This document shows, in pieces, positions 55,431 through 63,418 of a stretch of DNA of 64,000 nucleotides (the first letter of the stretch is position 1; each line of letters begins with the position of its first letter). Location of the stretch: positions 248,001 to 312,000 of the forward strand of contig JADKBR010000017.1 in the NCBI GenBank assembly GCA_016714975.1, read 5' to 3'. The DNA is from Candidatus Dechloromonas phosphorivorans (GTDB taxonomy: Bacteria; Pseudomonadota; Gammaproteobacteria; Burkholderiales; Rhodocyclaceae). The position numbers and the translations under genes are program-made. The notes below the pieces were generated by a model. It saw only the letters and a program-made list of their open reading frames with translations, ran no database searches and had not been told where the DNA came from.

Positions 55431-55452
55431 GAGGGCGGCCAGGGCCGTCCTC
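55431..55452 (+). terminator. Intrinsic terminator between convergent genes
   Basis: GAGGGCGGC (55431-55439) pairs with GCCGTCCTC (55444-55452) with one G-U wobble and a 4-base loop, followed by TTTCTGTT. It ends the HTH gene; on the opposite strand a run of A/T (GGAAAAAACC) follows a few bases later, so it may also serve the nos operon. Confidence 0.6.
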
Positions 55453-55459
55453 TTTCTGT

Positions 55460-55987
55460 TCAGCGCCCCTTGAGGGCGAGTTCGGCGGCGGCGTCGAGAT
55501 CGGCCTTCTTCATGATCCCCATTTTCTTCTGTACAACCTGGCCGCTGCGGTCGATGACGATGGTGAAGGGCAGGCCGCCCTTGGTGTTGCCGAGCGCCTG
55601 CATCAGCGGGATGCCCTTGTCCCTGGCGACGAAGACCGGGTAATCCATCTCGTAGGCCTTGGCGAATTCCTTCGCCGCGTCGGCCTTGTCCTCGATGCCG
55701 ATGCCGAGGACCTCCAGCTTGCCCTTGTTCGCGCGGCGGATGGCGATCAGTTCGGGGATTTCGACACGGCACGGACCGCACCAGCGCGCCCAGAAGTTGA
55801 CGATCAGCGGCTTGCCCCGGTAGCGCTCCAGCGCCACCGGCTTGTCGTCGAGGTCGTTCAGCGTGGCCGCGAACAGCGGGGCTGAGGAGGGCATTTCATC
55901 CGCTGTTGCGACCATAGAGACAAAGGCTGGCCCTAGGGTCAACGCGCAAGAAAGGCCAAGAATCAGCGGAGCGAGGAATTTTTTCAA
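55460..55987 (-). CDS. TlpA-like periplasmic thioredoxin at the end of the nos operon
   Basis: A 175-aa secreted thioredoxin-fold protein. Signal peptide KKFLAPLILGLSCALTLGPA, then the redox motif WCGPC in VNFWARWCGPCRVEIPEL and the cis-Pro loop GGLPFTIVIDRSG. The start TTG at 55987 overlaps the nosY stop (TTGA), showing cotranslation. Periplasmic thiol reductants of this type keep metal-site cysteines reduced; here it may serve the copper chaperone NosL or NosZ assembly. Confidence 0.85.
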   Translation of the reverse strand: MKKFLAPLILGLSCALTLGPAFVSMVATADEMPSSAPLFAATLNDLDDKPVALERYRGKPLIVNFWARWCGPCRVEIPELIAIRRANKGKLEVLGIGIEDKADAAKEFAKAYEMDYPVFVARDKGIPLMQALGNTKGGLPFTIVIDRSGQVVQKKMGIMKKADLDAAAELALKGR

Positions 55988-56811
55988 GGCAGATCGCCGC
56001 GGCGGAAAAGCAGATAGCCGATGGTAGCACTGAGCAGGCCGAGCGCCGCCGGGTAGGCCAGCGCGAAAATCTTGTAGCCGGCGACGCCAAAGAGGTCGAG
56101 GATGACGTAGGCCGATGGGCCGAGGACGATCAGTTGCGGGTCGAACAGCGCCAGCGCGGCGGTGCGGAAGACCTGCAGGGGGTTGGCCAGGGCGAGGGTG
56201 ACGGCGACTTCGGGCGCGACCTTGCCCTGGATCATGACGCCGAGCAGGATCAGGTCGAGGAAGAGCAGCAGGAACAGCCAGACCATGAAGGCGGCGCCCT
56301 GCGCGATGTCGGTGCTGCGGGCGATGGCCGAGATCAGCATGCCGATGCCAAGAAAGCACATGGCCATGACGGCGAGCAGGGCGGTGTAGTAGCCGAACAT
56401 GTCCCACGGCACCTCGATGCCCTGAATCGTCGCCCAGCCGACGGCGCCGAGCATGGCGAGGAATACCGGCGCGAAGACGATGATGTAGCGGCCGACGATC
56501 TTGCCCCAGAACCAGGCCGAGAGCGATACCGGGAGCGACAGCAGGTACTCGAAGACGCCGGCCTCGCGGTCGCCGGCCACCGAACGGACGGTGGTGATCA
56601 GGACGAAGATCGGCAGGATGGCCATGGTCAACTGGATGTAGGTGACGAGAAGGCGTGACAGGCCGATGAAGCCGAGGACGCGCGATTCGGTCAGGCCGAA
56701 GACGAAGAGCAGGGCGACGATGCCGCCGAAAACCAGCGTGTAGATCTGGAACCAGCGCGCGCGCAGCGATTCGACGATGTCCAGGCGGGCGGTGAGCCAC
56801 AATTGCTTCAT
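55984..56811 (-). CDS. nosY: NosY, ABC permease for nitrous oxide reductase maturation
   Basis: A 275-aa ABC-2 permease with six helices. Features: ARWFQIYTLVFGGIVALLFV, VRSVAGDREAGVFEYLLSLP (the family's coupling region) and MVWLFLLLFLDLILLGVM. With NosF and NosD it forms the complex needed for copper-sulfide cluster (CuZ) assembly in NosZ. Starts directly after the nosL stop and overlaps tlpA by three bases. Confidence 0.92.
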   Translation of the reverse strand: MKQLWLTARLDIVESLRARWFQIYTLVFGGIVALLFVFGLTESRVLGFIGLSRLLVTYIQLTMAILPIFVLITTVRSVAGDREAGVFEYLLSLPVSLSAWFWGKIVGRYIIVFAPVFLAMLGAVGWATIQGIEVPWDMFGYYTALLAVMAMCFLGIGMLISAIARSTDIAQGAAFMVWLFLLLFLDLILLGVMIQGKVAPEVAVTLALANPLQVFRTAALALFDPQLIVLGPSAYVILDLFGVAGYKIFALAYPAALGLLSATIGYLLFRRGDLP

Positions 56812-57297
56812 CTACTTTCCTTTGGCCAGGACATGCTGGCGCATGCCCGCGAAATCCAGGCTGCCCATCTGCGGGTAGGCGACGGCGCCGAAGTTGTAGC
56901 CCATCGGCGAGGTCCGGGTGATGTACTGCGCCTTGCGCGGGTCCAGCCAGATCACGTCCCTGCCCTTGCTGGTGACGTCGGCCACCCACATGCGGGTGGC
57001 GGGATCGTCCAGCCACGGGTGAGCCTTGCGGTTGTCGCGGATCCAGAAGGTGAAGCAGCCTATGTCGTCGAACTTGACCACCATGTCCTTCGGTCCGCCG
57101 CGCAGTTGGGCGGCGAAACGGCGGTCCGAGATCACCATGCTGCAACGCGGGCAGGTTTCACGGTCCCACTTGATCTCGGCCATGCCTTCCGGCCACTCCG
57201 ACCTGCCGCAGGCCGACAGGGCGAGCGCCAGCGGGGTCAGGGTCAGACCGCCGACGGTCAGGCGGCCAAGGAAATCGCGACGGGACGAGCTGCACAT
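56812..57297 (-). CDS. nosL: NosL, copper chaperone lipoprotein
   Basis: A 161-aa lipoprotein. The signal sequence GGLTLTPLALALSACGRS ends in a lipobox (SAC). The copper-binding region is RETCPRCSMVISDRRFAAQL (C-x-x-C-x-M), followed by FDDIGCFTFWI. NosL delivers Cu(I) for NosZ. Located between nosF and nosY with 3-bp and 0-bp gaps. Confidence 0.93.
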   Translation of the reverse strand: MCSSSRRDFLGRLTVGGLTLTPLALALSACGRSEWPEGMAEIKWDRETCPRCSMVISDRRFAAQLRGGPKDMVVKFDDIGCFTFWIRDNRKAHPWLDDPATRMWVADVTSKGRDVIWLDPRKAQYITRTSPMGYNFGAVAYPQMGSLDFAGMRQHVLAKGK

Positions 57298-57300
57298 CGC

Positions 57301-58158
57301 TCAGTTCGCATTCTCGGTCAGCGAAATGTCGCTGACCAGCGCCGAGTAGCGCGAAATCATGCCGAGAAAGCGCAGGCGGTCGGGACCGGCGATGCGGCCG
57401 TCCCACACCAGATTCTCCTCGCGCGCGGCGAACTTCCAGGCGGCGATGGCCTTGGCGAAGGCCGGCTCGAAGCGCTTGATGACGATGCGGCAGGCCAAGG
57501 TGTCGGACAGCGAGACATCGTCGGCCACATTGTCGTCGAGGACGACCTTGCCCATGTCCATCTCGATGACGCGGTTGACCAGTGACGACACCTCGTCGAG
57601 GCGGTGGCTGGAGATCAGCATCGTCGCATCGTTCTGGCGCTCGGCCAGCAAGTCGAAGAAAATCTTGCGCGCTTCCGGGTCGAGGTTGGCGGCCGGCTCG
57701 TCCATCACCAGTACCCGGGCGTCGCGGCCGAGGGCGATGGCGATCAGCAGCTTCTGCTTCATGCCGCCGGAGAGGCGCACGAACTGACGCGAGAGGATCC
57801 CTTCGAGTTCGAGTCCGAGACGGCTGGCGATGCCGTGGATGCGCTGCGGGTCGGTGCCGCACAGTGCGGCAGAGAAATCGATCAACTGGCCGACCGGCAT
57901 CTTCAGCGGCGGCGGCAGTTGCGGGACGAAGCCGATTGTGCCGAGCACCGCCGTGCGGTTGCCACGCGGATCGAGGCCGTTGATGGTGACCGTGCCGTCG
58001 TGTGTGTATTCGCCAAGCAGGCAGCGGATCAGCGTGGTTTTGCCGGCGCCGTTGGAGCCGATCAGCGCCACCCGCTCGCCAAGTTCGATTTCGAGGGTGA
58101 TGCCGTCAAGCACGCGGGCGCGTCGGAAGTTCTTGACGACATCTTGAAACTTGATCAT
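57301..58158 (-). CDS. nosF: NosF, ABC ATPase for nitrous oxide reductase maturation
   Basis: A 285-aa ATPase: Walker A GSNGAGKTT, signature RLSGGMKQKLL, Walker B ARVLVMDEPAANLD and switch His ISSHRLDEV. The C-terminal extension of about 70 residues is usual for NosF. The N-terminus MIKFQDVVKNFRRA leaves no room for a downstream start, and no Shine-Dalgarno precedes the ATG. It heads the nosF-nosL-nosY-tlpA unit. Confidence 0.93.
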   Translation of the reverse strand: MIKFQDVVKNFRRARVLDGITLEIELGERVALIGSNGAGKTTLIRCLLGEYTHDGTVTINGLDPRGNRTAVLGTIGFVPQLPPPLKMPVGQLIDFSAALCGTDPQRIHGIASRLGLELEGILSRQFVRLSGGMKQKLLIAIALGRDARVLVMDEPAANLDPEARKIFFDLLAERQNDATMLISSHRLDEVSSLVNRVIEMDMGKVVLDDNVADDVSLSDTLACRIVIKRFEPAFAKAIAAWKFAAREENLVWDGRIAGPDRLRFLGMISRYSALVSDISLTENAN

Positions 58159-58166
58159 GGGAGGTG

Positions 58167-58208
58167 ATTATAGAAGGGCCGGCGCGGTCGACCCTGAATA
58201 TCGATCAA
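58167..58208 (-). promoter_or_regulatory. FNR/Dnr-type class II promoter of nosF
   Basis: On the minus strand TTGATCGATATTCA (58208-58195) is an FNR-like box, first half exact, second half 3 of 5. Exactly 22 bases later comes TATAAT (58172-58167), the spacing of a class II activator site centred at -41.5. Transcription would begin near 58160, two bases before the nosF ATG. No -35 hexamer is seen, as expected for an activated promoter. Confidence 0.6.
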
Positions 58209-58562
58209 AAAACGGGAAGGTGGCGATCGGGTGGGAGGGCGAGGACTTATGACCGAGGGAAACGAATGGGCTATTGCGTGAGCCCAACTGGTCAGTCATG
58301 GCCGGAGGCGTTGAGTTCTTGAGGCGACAACTGTTCTGACGCAGGGGGATCCGAAATGGTGCCGACCTCACACCCGGTTTGGAACAGTTTAGGTGCTCAA
58401 TCCGTTGCTCTTGGCCGATGCGGCCTTGACTGTCGTAAATTCCCCGAGCTACTCCTGAAAAGCCATTGGCTATCGTGATGCTGAATAAGAAACGTGTTGA
58501 GTGTGCATTTGTTCACAGAGGAGCGACGAACGGCTGCGGGTTTTCGAAAGGTGGCCCATAGA

Positions 58563-58613
58563 ATGGAAACAGACGAAGTTAAGTTCCAACTTCCCTCGGG
58601 GTTTCCATCATGA
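58563..58613 (+). CDS. Possible small ORF (16 aa)
   Basis: ATG-start frame encoding METDEVKFQLPSGFPS. An AGGTGG lies about 9 bases upstream and its TGA overlaps the next ATG (ATGA). Too short to judge as a gene alone; the coupling with the next frames is the only argument. Confidence 0.25.
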   Translation: METDEVKFQLPSGFPS

Positions 58614-58705
58614 ACAAGAATATTCGTTGTCCGTTCGCCGACCAGGGTTTGTTCGACTCAGTGGCAACCCATGCCCCAATGTGTCTTCTCTATTCGACGG
58701 GGTAA
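58610..58705 (+). CDS. Possible small ORF (31 aa)
   Basis: Frame starting MNKNIRCPFADQGLFD and ending in STG, coupled to the preceding tiny frame by ATGA and ending 6 bp before the next ORF. No family recognised; may be part of a degraded or frameshifted insertion. Confidence 0.25.
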   Translation: MNKNIRCPFADQGLFDSVATHAPMCLLYSTG

Positions 58706-58711
58706 CAAGAA

Positions 58712-58990
58712 ATGCACGACAGAAACCAACTGAAACTGATTGTTTTCAAGTTTCCCCACATCGGTAAGGCATTGACGTATCTTTGGGGTCAGCCAGAAGT
58801 CGTGTACTACGTGAATAAGCTTTTTCTGGATAGCCGAGGTGGAACGCGCCGGGGATTTCCAGAGGATGTCAAGAACGCGCTGTTAGCGATACGGGAGACA
58901 CATCTGTCTCTTGTTCGGCGTGAGTCGGTAGCCGGAAAGTCTGCAACAACGCCTTGGGGCATGGGCGGGGGAAGGCGGGAACGGTCGTAA
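58712..58990 (+). CDS. Small protein of unknown function (92 aa)
   Basis: A helical, basic protein: LKLIVFKFPHIGKALTYLWG, then LFLDSRGGTRRGFPEDVKNA and a low-complexity C-terminus. The segment with DSRGGTRRGFP looks like a conserved block rather than random translation, but I cannot name a family. Base composition is AT-richer than the nos genes on both sides, and it is on the opposite strand, so it looks like an insertion between nosH and nosF. Confidence 0.5.
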   Translation: MHDRNQLKLIVFKFPHIGKALTYLWGQPEVVYYVNKLFLDSRGGTRRGFPEDVKNALLAIRETHLSLVRRESVAGKSATTPWGMGGGRRERS

Positions 58991-59153
58991 GGTTGTAATC
59001 TGTTGACGAACTTCGGAGTTCCCTGATGCCTGCTGTCAGGTCGAGCCTGAAGTTCTCCCCGTCAGATCGGGTCGCGACTTCAACAAATGAAGGATTTCCT
59101 GACTGGCTGCATTGGGTTCATCGTTGCGGTCAACTGCCAGAAACTGCCAAGAA

Positions 59154-60131
59154 TCAGCCGAGCTTGGACAGCCCCTTGATTTCGAAGCTCAACGAACCGG
59201 TCGGGCAAGTGTCGACGCACAGGCCGCAGCGCGTGCAGTCGGGGCCGATCGGCACTTCAGTGTCGACGGCGCGGCCCTTGATGACCGTATCCAGCACGTG
59301 CGGGACGAGGCAGACCTTGCGGCAGTCGCCTTCGTGGAAACAACCGTCGAGCTTGTACTTGATGCGGACCGGCGAAATGATGCCGACGACGCCGTAGGTC
59401 AGGCCGATCGGACAGGCATAGCGGCACCAGGCGCGGCGCGAGAAGAAGACTTCGAAGACGAGCAGTGCCAGCACCCAGAGCAGCGCCAGACCCGGGCCGT
59501 AGATCAGCGCCCGCGACAGGATGCCGGTCGGCGAGATGGCCTCGAAGACGGTGTAGCCGGTGGCGACGGCGAGGAGGGCGAAGATGACCCAGAAAACGGT
59601 GCGCAGCCGGCGGTCCATGGTCTGGTCGCTGACCAAGCGCTTCCTGGCGAGGAACAGGTGGATCTTCTCGGCCCACTCGGCGAGCAGGTGATAGGGGCAG
59701 ACCCAGGAGCAGAAGGTACGGCCGCCGAGCAGCGCCCACAACACCAGCACGGTGCCGGTGCCGATGATCAGGTTATTGATGATGTGCTTGTGCGCCAGCA
59801 TCACCTGCAGCGCCGAATTGAGGTCGATCAGGTGGAAGCCGACGAAGCGCGAGGCAGTCAGCGCGCCTTCGAGAATCTGGATGTCGAGGAAAAAGGAGAA
59901 GGTGAACAGCAGGTTGGCGATGATCAGCGTGATCCAGCGCCGGTTGCGCCAGGTGTTCTTGTGCTCGGCGTGCGCCCGGGCATGCAGTTTCTCGGCGATC
60001 AGGTCGCGGTTGCCCTTCTTGTAGAAATGGATCGCCTGCGCCGCTGGAGCGATCGCCGTCGGCTTGCTCGGCTCGACGCCGAACATGACCTTGATCTGTT
60101 CGAAAAAACGCCGTTTCAGCAGTTGGCTCAT
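59154..60131 (-). CDS. nosH: NosH, NapH-like polyferredoxin membrane protein
   Basis: A 325-aa NapH/MauN-type quinol dehydrogenase subunit. Four or more membrane helices carry the cysteine motif FCSWVCPYHLL and AWCRYACPIGL (CxxxCP, shared by the family). Two C-terminal 4Fe-4S motifs follow, one atypical (CFHEGDCRKVCLVP) and CTRCGLCVDTCPTG. In clade II nos clusters NosGH is thought to pass electrons from menaquinol toward NosZ. Overlaps nosG by ATGA. It is followed by the AT-richer interruption. Confidence 0.88.
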   Translation of the reverse strand: MSQLLKRRFFEQIKVMFGVEPSKPTAIAPAAQAIHFYKKGNRDLIAEKLHARAHAEHKNTWRNRRWITLIIANLLFTFSFFLDIQILEGALTASRFVGFHLIDLNSALQVMLAHKHIINNLIIGTGTVLVLWALLGGRTFCSWVCPYHLLAEWAEKIHLFLARKRLVSDQTMDRRLRTVFWVIFALLAVATGYTVFEAISPTGILSRALIYGPGLALLWVLALLVFEVFFSRRAWCRYACPIGLTYGVVGIISPVRIKYKLDGCFHEGDCRKVCLVPHVLDTVIKGRAVDTEVPIGPDCTRCGLCVDTCPTGSLSFEIKGLSKLG

Positions 60132-60988
60132 GTTTTCCAGACCTCGCGGGCTTCGACGGTGATGCAGCCTGGTTCGACCGGGCAGACCATTTCGCAGACG
60201 CCACAGCCGACACAGGGTTCATGGATGACCGGCGACTTGCGTTTGCTGCCGTCCGGGGCAAAGACGGTATCGATCGAGATGGCGCCCTTGAGCGGACACT
60301 CGCGGACGCAAAGGTCGCACTCGGCGACGTCGTAGGGGTGGGCGCTGATCTTGATCGGCTTCCAGCGATCGACATCCATGTAGCGCAGCATGCCCTTGAA
60401 GTCGGCGCCGCGGGTCTGTCCCTTGAAGCCCTTGCCCTGGATCGCCAGGCAGGCCTCGGGGCGGGTCAGGCGCGCGACGCCCATGCGCTCGGTCATGTTG
60501 AGCGTCGGTTCGGGGTCCTTCTCCTTGGCCAGCAGGATCGGCTTTGCCGCCAGTGCCGCGCCCGGCCGCACGGTGAGAAATTCCGGCTTGTGGTACGTGA
60601 GCGTGCCGGTCGGGCAGGCGAGCACGCACTGAACGGCGTCGCAGGAAAAGTCGCAGGCCTGCCGCCGGGCGTCGATGTAGGGCGTGCCGACGCCCATGCC
60701 GTCCACCAGGTCGGCCAGCTTGATCGCCTGGACCGGGCAGACCTGGACGCACTGGCCGCACTTGATGCAACTGGAGAGGAAATCCTTTTCGTCGAGCGCG
60801 CCGGGCGGGCGCAGGCGCTTCCTCTGCGAATAGATCAGCGGCAGGAAGCCGGACAGCGCCGCGCCCAGCACGCCGCCAGTGAGCAGGACGGTACGCAGGA
60901 AGCGGCGGCGGTTGGTCTGCCGCTTGGCCTTGGACAGTGGCGGTGTCGGCCCGGCCACCGGCTTTCGGTCGTTGTCGTTGTCACTCAT
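60128..60988 (-). CDS. nosG: NosG, NapG-like periplasmic ferredoxin
   Basis: A 286-aa iron-sulfur protein with a Tat signal (NRRRFLRTVLLTGGVLGAAL). It carries four 4Fe-4S binding motifs: CIKCGQCVQVCP, the CDFSCDAVQCVLACP region, CDLCVRECP and CVGCGVCEMVCP. Partner of NosH. Overlaps nosD and nosH by four bases each. Confidence 0.88.
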   Translation of the reverse strand: MSDNDNDRKPVAGPTPPLSKAKRQTNRRRFLRTVLLTGGVLGAALSGFLPLIYSQRKRLRPPGALDEKDFLSSCIKCGQCVQVCPVQAIKLADLVDGMGVGTPYIDARRQACDFSCDAVQCVLACPTGTLTYHKPEFLTVRPGAALAAKPILLAKEKDPEPTLNMTERMGVARLTRPEACLAIQGKGFKGQTRGADFKGMLRYMDVDRWKPIKISAHPYDVAECDLCVRECPLKGAISIDTVFAPDGSKRKSPVIHEPCVGCGVCEMVCPVEPGCITVEAREVWKT

Positions 60989-62349
60989 GATTGCGCAGTC
61001 CTCGCGGGCTTGAGGAATCGTGGCTTTTCGTCACGCAGGATCAGGTCGGGTCTTGAGAAGGGGGCCAGGCGCTCGAGGAAGTCGAGCAGTTCCATGACCG
61101 GCGAACTGCGGAAGAAACGGGCGACGGGCATCTCGATCCATATCTGGTCGGCATAGGAATAGAGTTCGTGCGTGCGGTCACCGATGCCGTCGCCGTTGCG
61201 GTCGAAGCCCTGGTAGTCGTCCCAGAAATTTCCTTCCCAGAAATTCTTTTCGTTATTGTTGTTGTCGCCGTGACCACCGTAGCTGACCTGTGTCAGATTG
61301 CCCTCGAAAATGTTATCGACCATGTTGTTGCCCCCGGTCTCGCTGGTGAACATGATGCCGATGCCGTTGTAGGCGAAGCGGTTGCCACGCACCTCGATCG
61401 TGCTGTCGGGTTGGAAGGGCGAAAGATCGGAGCCAATGCCGATGCCGCAATAGATGATCTCGTTGTTCTCGATGACGGTGCCGGACGCTTCCTTGAATCC
61501 GATGCCCATGCCGGTGGCGCCGGTCGCATGCGAAATGATGTTGTTGCGGGCGATGCCGCCCTCGGTGTACATGAAATAGACGCCCACCGCGTTGTCGTAG
61601 AACTGGTTGCCTTCGACGATATTGTCGTTGGCGAACATGAAGTGGATCGAGTAGCGACTGCGCCGGCCAAGATTCTCGCGGAAAATGTTCTTGTGCGCGT
61701 ACCAGGCGACCATGTCGCGCGAGTCGATGATCTCGTTCTTCTCGATCAGATTGTTGTTGCTGTACCAGAGGCGGAGACCGTCGCCACGCACACCGAGGTC
61801 CAGATCCTTCGAGCGGATGGCATTGTTGCGGACGATGTTGTCGCTGGATTGCTTGAGATCGATGCCGAACAGGCAGTTGTCGATCTTCAGGTTCTCTATC
61901 AGATTCTTGTTGCCGCGCACGTCGAGGCAGGAATCGTCGGTGTCGTGCGAATCGCCTGACCCGGTCAGGTGCAGGCCACGCAAGACTGACTTGCTGGCAT
62001 TCAACACCATTACCGTGCCCTTGTCGCCGGCATCGATGACGACCTGGCCGGCACCGTCAATGGTTAGCGGCTTGTCGATGATCACCGGCCCGGCGTAATG
62101 GCCGGGCGGGGGCTTTAGCACCGAACCGGCGGGCGCCTTGTCGACCAGATTCTGGAAAGGCTTCAGGCCATGTACCCGGGCGTCGCGATCGCGCAGCATG
62201 TAGGTTGGCTTCGGGCGGTCGATCTCGACCCTGGGCGCGTTGCTCATGTCGGCATTCGAGCCACGTTCTTGTTGGGAAAGGCCGTTCGCGCAAACCAGCA
62301 TGAGCGCAATCGCCAGCGCTCCGTTGGTGAGTTCCGGAAAGCGCAGCAC
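60985..62349 (-). CDS. nosD: NosD, copper/sulfur maturation protein
   Basis: A 454-aa periplasmic beta-helix protein. Signal peptide ALAIALMLVCANG; repeated right-handed helix turns with N-rich corners (NKNLIENLKIDNCLFGIDLK, NNLIEKNEIIDSRD, GNNMVDNIFEGN, GDNNNNEKNFWEGNFWDD). NosD with NosFY inserts the sulfide of the CuZ site in NosZ. The start is GTG at 62349, 6 bp after the nosB stop. C-terminal region after FDRNGDGIGDRTHEL is the usual NosD ending. Confidence 0.93.
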   Translation of the reverse strand: MLRFPELTNGALAIALMLVCANGLSQQERGSNADMSNAPRVEIDRPKPTYMLRDRDARVHGLKPFQNLVDKAPAGSVLKPPPGHYAGPVIIDKPLTIDGAGQVVIDAGDKGTVMVLNASKSVLRGLHLTGSGDSHDTDDSCLDVRGNKNLIENLKIDNCLFGIDLKQSSDNIVRNNAIRSKDLDLGVRGDGLRLWYSNNNLIEKNEIIDSRDMVAWYAHKNIFRENLGRRSRYSIHFMFANDNIVEGNQFYDNAVGVYFMYTEGGIARNNIISHATGATGMGIGFKEASGTVIENNEIIYCGIGIGSDLSPFQPDSTIEVRGNRFAYNGIGIMFTSETGGNNMVDNIFEGNLTQVSYGGHGDNNNNEKNFWEGNFWDDYQGFDRNGDGIGDRTHELYSYADQIWIEMPVARFFRSSPVMELLDFLERLAPFSRPDLILRDEKPRFLKPARTAQS

Positions 62350-62355
62350 GAAATC

Positions 62356-63333
62356 CTACTCGGCCGAACCTTCGCGCAACTGTTTGCGGCGGATCAGCAG
62401 CGCCAGCATCAGGCAGACGAAGATCAGCACCAGCAGGCCATAGCCCCAGTAGGGATAGGAGTAGGTCGAGAACTGGGCGACCTTGCCTTCGCCAAAAACG
62501 GTGGGCATGAACGCCTTGACGGTGAAGGCGCCCCACGGGTGCATGTTGTGACCGAAGAACCACAGCCAGCCGGCGTAGGTGATGACGAAATACACCGGGA
62601 GCAGGGCCGGCACCAGTGCCAGAAGCAACTGGAAGGAGCGGATCTTCGCGACGCCGGCGATGACGATGCCCATGATGATGATTAGCCCGATGATGACGGC
62701 CACGGAGATGTTGCGCACGTTGTCGCCCCAGACTTTGATCCGGTCCATGTCCTTGAAGAAGGTGCCCGATTCCTGCATGTAGGCCTGAACGTGGCTTTCG
62801 AGGTGACCCAGGACGAACTGGTCGATGATCATCCAGGCGGCGACGGCGATGAATCCCGCGGTCAACGTCGCCAGACGGGCCTTTTTCCGAGGCATGGAAA
62901 AAGCCAGCAGCATCGCCGCGAAGAAAGCGAAGAAGAACTTGGCCAGCGGCTTCTCTACCGGTGCGCCGGTGGCGATCGGGTACATGCCGACGTAGTGGTT
63001 GATGGTGTTCATTTCATGGACGCAGTCGAGGCCTTCGGCGTCCTTGTTGAGGTCTTTCTTGGCGTCGGTGATCGGGTTGTAGCGCTCGTCCTCGTGGGCG
63101 AGATCCTTCTGGATGATCTCGCCGGCCATGCGGGTGCCCTTGCCGGCCGCCTTGCAGCCGTTATAGACGCCGTCGAAATGGAAATGGATGCGGATGCCGT
63201 CGGGGAAGGCATCGGGCGGGTAGTTCGGGGCGGTCAGGGAAACCCACCAGATCGGCGCGAAGTAGGCGGCGACCATGGCAATCAGGGCGATCAGGGTCAG
63301 CCCGCCGATGATCTTGTTCTGTTTTTCCATCAT
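62356..63333 (-). CDS. nosB: NosB, membrane protein of clade II nos clusters
   Basis: A 325-aa membrane protein with an N-terminal helix (IGGLTLIALIAMVAAYFAP), a soluble loop (about residues 35-100, HFHFDGVYNGCKAAGKG) and six or so later helices. Membrane proteins of this kind sit directly after nosZ in clade II clusters such as those of Wolinella and Dechloromonas and mark this clade. Starts at 63333 with GAGAG upstream; a second ATG at 63330 is equally possible. Confidence 0.8.
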   Translation of the reverse strand: MMEKQNKIIGGLTLIALIAMVAAYFAPIWWVSLTAPNYPPDAFPDGIRIHFHFDGVYNGCKAAGKGTRMAGEIIQKDLAHEDERYNPITDAKKDLNKDAEGLDCVHEMNTINHYVGMYPIATGAPVEKPLAKFFFAFFAAMLLAFSMPRKKARLATLTAGFIAVAAWMIIDQFVLGHLESHVQAYMQESGTFFKDMDRIKVWGDNVRNISVAVIIGLIIIMGIVIAGVAKIRSFQLLLALVPALLPVYFVITYAGWLWFFGHNMHPWGAFTVKAFMPTVFGEGKVAQFSTYSYPYWGYGLLVLIFVCLMLALLIRRKQLREGSAE

Positions 63334-63418
63334 GCTGCTCTCTGTCTTGCTACGTCCGGATATCCCCGGGAGAGTTGCTGCCCGCGGCATGCGGGCAGCA
63401 AGGGTAGCAGTCGTTGCT

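Noticed and set aside
58998..59030. GAACT-TCGG-AGTTC hairpin downstream of the 92-aa ORF
   Set aside because: Short stem followed by CCC rather than T residues; too weak for a terminator call.
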